Positions 5,086 to 8,581 of a DNA stretch of 8,581 nt are shown here, in pieces. A program made the position numbers and the translations under genes. The notes beneath the pieces are model-generated. The model made no database searches, was not told the origin of the DNA, and saw only the letters and a list, made by a program, of their open reading frames with translations. Location: positions 1-8,581 of the forward strand of contig JAMOSA010000175.1 in assembly GCA_027063325.1 (NCBI GenBank), written 5' to 3'. Positions within the stretch are counted from its first letter, which is position 1. Each line of letters opens with the position of its first letter. The DNA comes from Campylobacteraceae bacterium. Lineage in GTDB: Bacteria > Campylobacterota > Campylobacteria > Campylobacterales > Sulfurovaceae.

Positions 5086-7838
5086 TATCGACCCTTACAA
5101 ATATTTACAAATTCACTATAGAGCCTCTTTGCACTCTCTTGCCAGGTAATATATTTGAAGTTGTCAGATTTAATATATTCTCCTTTGCTGTAGTCTTCTA
5201 ACCACTCCTTTAGAGCCTTGTATATAACCTCTTCATCCAAAGAGTCTTCAAAATATGTGGCACTATCTTGTGCTAATTCTTTAAATATTGGTCTATCTCG
5301 AACCAATATAGGCAATTTGTGATATGCAGCTTCTATCAAAGGCAATCCAAACCCTTCATCTTCACTACTAAAAAGGAATAAAGTAGCCTCTTTGTAGAGT
5401 CTTTGTAGTGTAGCATCATCAACTCTTTTTAACCACCAGAATTTATCTCCATCAACTTTGTTTAACTCTTTTACAGTTTGTGGAATATCTCTGCGAAGAG
5501 AATCATCCAAACCTACCCAACCCTCTTTTCCTACTATAATCAACCCCACATCAATATCTTCACTCCAAAGCTTCCTAAAAGCTCTTATTGTCTGAAGATA
5601 CCCTTTTCTTGGCTCAATGGTACTAACCATCAAAACAGTTGGTCTCTTTTTGAGTTCATCAAATATATAATCATACTCACTGCTTTCTAAATTGCTTGGA
5701 GCAGATGAATCTATATCTGACCCAAGATATACCGAAGTAATCTTTGGCTTAACAAACCCAAACTGATCTATATATCTATCTACAATCCTGGCTCCACTCT
5801 TTGATGTAGCAATAAGCATTACAGCACTACTTGATATTGCTTCAAGCCATTTGATATGCTCCTCTTTTGTACCCTCTGGGAAAAAGTGGGGATACTCTAT
5901 TGGCAACAGATCATGTATTAAAAATGTAACAATTACACCCTTTGCTCTCATACTCTTGTAAACACCATTTTCATATGCTGATATTACTCCATCTCTATAT
6001 AGATCAACACCATAAAATATATCTCCGCTTTCTATCTCTATATCACTATCTTTTAAAACAATAGGCAGTTTCAAAAGTTTGGATAGATATTTTGAAGCAT
6101 ACCTGTAAACCCTGCTCTCTTTGTCATAATAGACAGCTTCTACTCTGACACTCTTTGGGATAATTTTCATAAGTTCAAGCAGATGTGCTCTGACTACCCT
6201 TTGTACACCTGTTCTTAAATCATCAATTACAAGTGTAGATACATCTACAAATATCTGTTTTTGTCTTGGTTTTGGAGATTGAAGAGTAATACCTGTAATA
6301 CTTTTACTCTCTATGGCATCAACTTTTGTATAGAAATTCTCTATAGCTTCATAATACTCTTTGGCACATACTTTTGGATCATGAACTCTTTTTAGATACT
6401 CTTTGGCTCTTTTTGTAAGAGTATCTCTAAAACTTTTGTCATAGACAACTCTCTCCATAGCTTCAACAAGATCACTGTGCAAAAAGTTATCCTCAAGCAT
6501 TACAACTATATCTTTTGGAATCTCAGCCATAGAACCATTTGCATTTGTAATGGTTGCCAATTGATAATTGATAGCATCCAAAATTGTACCGGAAGTTTCA
6601 CCGCGAGAGAGGGTTCTAAGCTGTATAGCTATATCACTGGCTTCCAAATATAGATTAAAAGTATCTAAATCTATCCAATCTGTAATGATAAATCTATCAT
6701 CAACACCATACTCTTTTGCTCTTGTCTCCATAGATTTACAATAGATAGGATCACTTCTGTTACCTACCAAAATAACAATTACATTCAAATCATCTTTTAG
6801 TTTGGATGATATAAAAGCATCTAAAATTCTATGAGATAGTTTTGTTTTGTTTATATGTCCAAATGAAGCAATAATAGTTGTATCTTTTGGCAGTTTCAGT
6901 ATCTCTCTTGCTCTGTTTTTATCTTTGTTTTGACTACTTACTCTAAGATGCGGTATAACCCTATGTTCAATTGAAGGATTATTCAGATACCACTCATCTA
7001 CCAAACCTCTTGCATAGTGTGAGTGTGTAATAAGACCTGTTTGATACTGTAAAACTTCCAGATTAACCGGATACTCAAATGAGAGTTCTTCATGATTTTC
7101 ATCTTTGAAATAATCTTTAAATGGTAAATATCCATGTGATTGGAAGAGTCTCAAGCCCCAGTGATAATACTCTTTATCTTCAAACTCTATATATTTGTGC
7201 ATACCACTTAAAAAGAAGTCATGCAATACAACAACACCTCCAAACCCTTTTAGAGTATTGAGTGCATACTTATGAAAATGGCTGTTACCTATATGGTATA
7301 AAACTCTTTGAAACTCTTTTGCTCTTTGTTTAAATTCAATCTCATCTATAACTTCATACTCAATACCATCATAAATATTATCTATATCATCTATACTACT
7401 GCTATCAGCTACCAGTGTAATATCATAATATTTAGAAAGATAAGGAAGAAGTTCGCTACTATATGTAGCTATTCCACTTGGAGTAGGATTAAAAGGTGAA
7501 AAGTATGCCAACTTCTTTCTGTTTTTGTCAACAGTGCGACTCTTTGTAACTCTATATACAAACCATCTATTATTGTCTTTGTAGAATCTCACACTGTATT
7601 TGATTTCATTTGATTCACGAAATCCATATACGAACTCATCAACTGTATCTCTATCATCAAAAAATATAATACTCTCACAATCTACAACACCCAATAACTC
7701 TTCTCTTAGATTAACTACTGCCTCTTCTTCTCCACCATGACAAAAGATATATACCCTCTTAAATTTCTTTAAACTCTCTTTTAATCTTTTGGTATCAAAA
7801 GTGGTATCTATTGAGATAATACTATAATTTATATCCAT
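5085..7838 (-). CDS. Two-module GT4-type glycosyltransferase with an unrecognised N-terminal domain
   Basis: I place the start at ATG 7838, giving 917 residues (MDINYSIIS...). AGAGG lies 7 nt upstream, whereas the in-frame ATG at 7892 has no Shine-Dalgarno and would overlap the previous gene by 44 nt. Residues 1 to about 105 form a small alpha/beta-looking domain I do not recognise. Module A (about 110-510) has PSGIATYS at 120-127 and a divergent active site: E414 in RGETSGTILDAI is followed eight residues later by Ala422, not Glu. Module B (about 530-912) opens with FVDVSTLV, has EPRKG (R744, K745) and intact E-X7-E (E828, E836 in DEGFGLPLIE). GT4 enzymes are retaining transferases using nucleotide-activated sugars; with its partner downstream this one probably extends a surface polysaccharide at the inner membrane. 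Donor and acceptor are unknown. It starts 10 nt after the methyltransferase/coiled-coil gene and overlaps the next gene by 1 nt. Confidence 0.88.
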   Translation of the reverse strand: MDINYSIISIDTTFDTKRLKESLKKFKRVYIFCHGGEEEAVVNLREELLGVVDCESIIFFDDRDTVDEFVYGFRESNEIKYSVRFYKDNNRWFVYRVTKSRTVDKNRKKLAYFSPFNPTPSGIATYSSELLPYLSKYYDITLVADSSSIDDIDNIYDGIEYEVIDEIEFKQRAKEFQRVLYHIGNSHFHKYALNTLKGFGGVVVLHDFFLSGMHKYIEFEDKEYYHWGLRLFQSHGYLPFKDYFKDENHEELSFEYPVNLEVLQYQTGLITHSHYARGLVDEWYLNNPSIEHRVIPHLRVSSQNKDKNRAREILKLPKDTTIIASFGHINKTKLSHRILDAFISSKLKDDLNVIVILVGNRSDPIYCKSMETRAKEYGVDDRFIITDWIDLDTFNLYLEASDIAIQLRTLSRGETSGTILDAINYQLATITNANGSMAEIPKDIVVMLEDNFLHSDLVEAMERVVYDKSFRDTLTKRAKEYLKRVHDPKVCAKEYYEAIENFYTKVDAIESKSITGITLQSPKPRQKQIFVDVSTLVIDDLRTGVQRVVRAHLLELMKIIPKSVRVEAVYYDKESRVYRYASKYLSKLLKLPIVLKDSDIEIESGDIFYGVDLYRDGVISAYENGVYKSMRAKGVIVTFLIHDLLPIEYPHFFPEGTKEEHIKWLEAISSSAVMLIATSKSGARIVDRYIDQFGFVKPKITSVYLGSDIDSSAPSNLESSEYDYIFDELKKRPTVLMVSTIEPRKGYLQTIRAFRKLWSEDIDVGLIIVGKEGWVGLDDSLRRDIPQTVKELNKVDGDKFWWLKRVDDATLQRLYKEATLFLFSSEDEGFGLPLIEAAYHKLPILVRDRPIFKELAQDSATYFEDSLDEEVIYKALKEWLEDYSKGEYIKSDNFKYITWQESAKRLYSEFVNICKGR
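5092..5096 (-). promoter_or_regulatory. Ribosome binding site of the three-module glycosyltransferase gene
   Basis: The minus strand reads AAGGG, 6 nt before the ATG at 5085-5083 and inside the last codons of the upstream gene. With the TAATG overlap it suggests termination-reinitiation coupling. Confidence 0.65.
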
Positions 7839-7845
7839 AACACAA

Positions 7846-7850
7846 CCTCT
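7846..7850 (-). promoter_or_regulatory. Ribosome binding site that fixes the two-module glycosyltransferase start
   Basis: The minus strand reads AGAGG, overlapping the TAG stop of the upstream gene (7851-7849) and 7 nt before ATG 7838. The same AGAGGTT word with the same spacing precedes dprA. It favours the 917-residue form over a 935-residue one. Confidence 0.7.
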
Positions 7851-8581
7851 AAAGTTTTGGGGTATTGTGCAATTTTGGTCTCTCAAGTTCATCTACAGGT
7901 TTAAAGCTATCTACATCTTCATCTATAACTTGACTGCTTGTGTATCTTATTTCTGTATTATTGTTACTATGTAAAATTTTATTTAGAAGACTCTTTATTT
8001 TATGTGGGATTCTTCTGATACATAATCTGATAATAGAACAACCTGCATTTATCTGTTCACGCATATCTTTTACAATCTCTTCAAGCTCACTATGCTTATG
8101 CAAAAGATTCATATAATCATTCTCTTTTACTCTGTTTTCAACAAATTCAACCTTCTCCTGATACCACTTGAAACTCTCATCAATTTCACTAAATTTATTT
8201 TCAATAAATTCAATTTTGTTATGATACCACTTGAAACTCTCATCAATTTTATAAAACTTTTCATCAAGTTCATCAAATTTTCCAAGATACTCCCTAATTA
8301 ACTGTAAATGATTATCAACCCTATTTAATCTCTTTTCAAACTTGGATACAACTTTAGAAAAAGATGTTCCATACTCAACTTCAAAAAGTGCATCAAATTG
8401 ACTTAATATATCACTCTTTGCATCTTTTTGGGCAACTACTGCATAATCTTGGCTGACACCCTCAACAACTTGCCAAATATCTCCATACTTTTGGGATTTC
8501 AAAAATTCATTATCATTTACTCTAATAGCTTCTACCCTCTTAAATCCCTGATACTCACTTGCAAATGAGAGCAGTTGCATA
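7849..8581 (-). CDS. C-terminal part of a WbdD-like methyltransferase with coiled-coil 'ruler' (5' end beyond the window)
   Basis: The frame is open to the right edge. The ATG at 8580 is probably internal, because the visible protein starts in mid-domain. Residues 6-52 (counted from that Met) match the C-terminal end of class I SAM-dependent methyltransferases of O-antigen clusters: ASEYQGFKRVEAIRVND, then a GVSQDYAVVAQK strand. Residues about 81-177 form a coiled coil with regular 4-3 hydrophobic spacing (for example I112, F116, Y119, I123, I126, F130, I133, F137, Y140, V144, V147, V151). Two 21-residue units, 110-130 and 131-151, share IDESFKWY. Residues 181-203 form a basic amphipathic stretch, and the acidic tail ends PKL. 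In E. coli, WbdD caps O-polysaccharide by methylation (with phosphorylation in O9a), and its coiled coil sets chain length. No kinase domain is seen in this part. Methyltransferase identity is good; the ruler role is inference. Confidence 0.8.
   Translation of the reverse strand, partial: MQLLSFASEYQGFKRVEAIRVNDNEFLKSQKYGDIWQVVEGVSQDYAVVAQKDAKSDILSQFDALFEVEYGTSFSKVVSKFEKRLNRVDNHLQLIREYLGKFDELDEKFYKIDESFKWYHNKIEFIENKFSEIDESFKWYQEKVEFVENRVKENDYMNLLHKHSELEEIVKDMREQINAGCSIIRLCIRRIPHKIKSLLNKILHSNNNTEIRYTSSQVIDEDVDSFKPVDELERPKLHNTPKL
8128..8253 (-). repeat. Two tandem 63-bp in-frame units in the coiled-coil region
   Basis: Units 8191-8253 and 8128-8190 encode successive 21-residue (three-heptad) segments. 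A 28-bp block is identical in both (8222-8249 and 8159-8186), exactly 63 bp apart; the rest of each unit has diverged in bases while keeping the heptad pattern. Because 63 bp is 21 codons and three full heptads, gain or loss of a unit would keep both reading frame and coil register. Confidence 0.85.

Noticed and set aside
2922..5690. Plus-strand open frames opposite the glycosyltransferase genes (2922-3119, 3851-4165, 4998-5201, 5478-5690)
   Set aside because: All are antisense to conserved glycosyltransferase motifs, none shows a family signature, and short stop-free antisense runs are expected in genes this long.
8128..8253. CRISPR-like array from the 28-bp direct repeat
   Set aside because: There are only two copies, the repeat is in frame within a coding coiled coil, and the intervening sequence encodes the same heptad pattern.
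7308..8301. Plus-strand open frames 7308-7499 and 8092-8301
   Set aside because: The second only mirrors the coiled-coil repeat, giving repeated PLETLINF, and the first is low-complexity Ile/Tyr antisense.
7849..8580. A complete 243-residue gene starting at ATG 8580
   Set aside because: The protein would begin in the middle of a methyltransferase C-terminal domain, and only one base remains upstream, so the ATG is most likely an internal Met of a longer gene.

Overview
The window is AT-rich DNA whose genes all read on the minus strand, so the biological order runs from high to low coordinates. The organism is most likely a Campylobacterota (epsilonproteobacterium), probably an environmental one. 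The evidence is a DprA with features I associate with that phylum (SGAAMGVD instead of the usual SG-ARGID, and NGLDIRYPAVN), the A+T bias, and heavy use of AGA and ATA codons. This rests on recalled family patterns, not on a search.

Layout, in transcription order. (1) 8581 to 7849: the 3' part of a gene entering from the right edge. It encodes the C-terminal tail of a class I SAM-dependent methyltransferase of the O-antigen-terminating (WbdD-like) type, then a long heptad-repeat coiled coil with an in-frame 63-bp duplication, then a basic amphipathic tail. (2) 7838 to 5085: a 917-residue protein with two GT4-type glycosyltransferase modules behind a roughly 105-residue N-terminal domain I do not recognise. 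(3) 5085 to 1495: a 1196-residue protein with three GT4-type modules. (4) 1491 to 718: dprA, the recombination-mediator/competence protein, with a GTG start. (5) 606 to 717: an intergenic gap with two inverted repeats and a possible promoter. (6) 605 to 1: an NYN-domain (LabA/PIN-like) putative nuclease running off the left edge.

Genes 1 to 4 are packed as one transcription unit. The gaps are 10 nt, a 1-nt overlap (TAATG) and 3 nt, and each downstream Shine-Dalgarno lies inside or across the end of the gene before it. Genes 1 to 3 look like the polymerising half of a cell-surface polysaccharide system, probably an ABC-transporter-exported O-polysaccharide. Five glycosyltransferase modules on two polypeptides would build the chain, and a methyltransferase with a coiled-coil 'ruler' would cap it and set its length. 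By analogy with the E. coli O8/O9a WbdA-WbdD system, wzm/wzt-like exporter genes may lie beyond the right edge. The tight addition of dprA to the end of this operon is unexpected. No mobile element, tRNA, rRNA or CRISPR array was seen.
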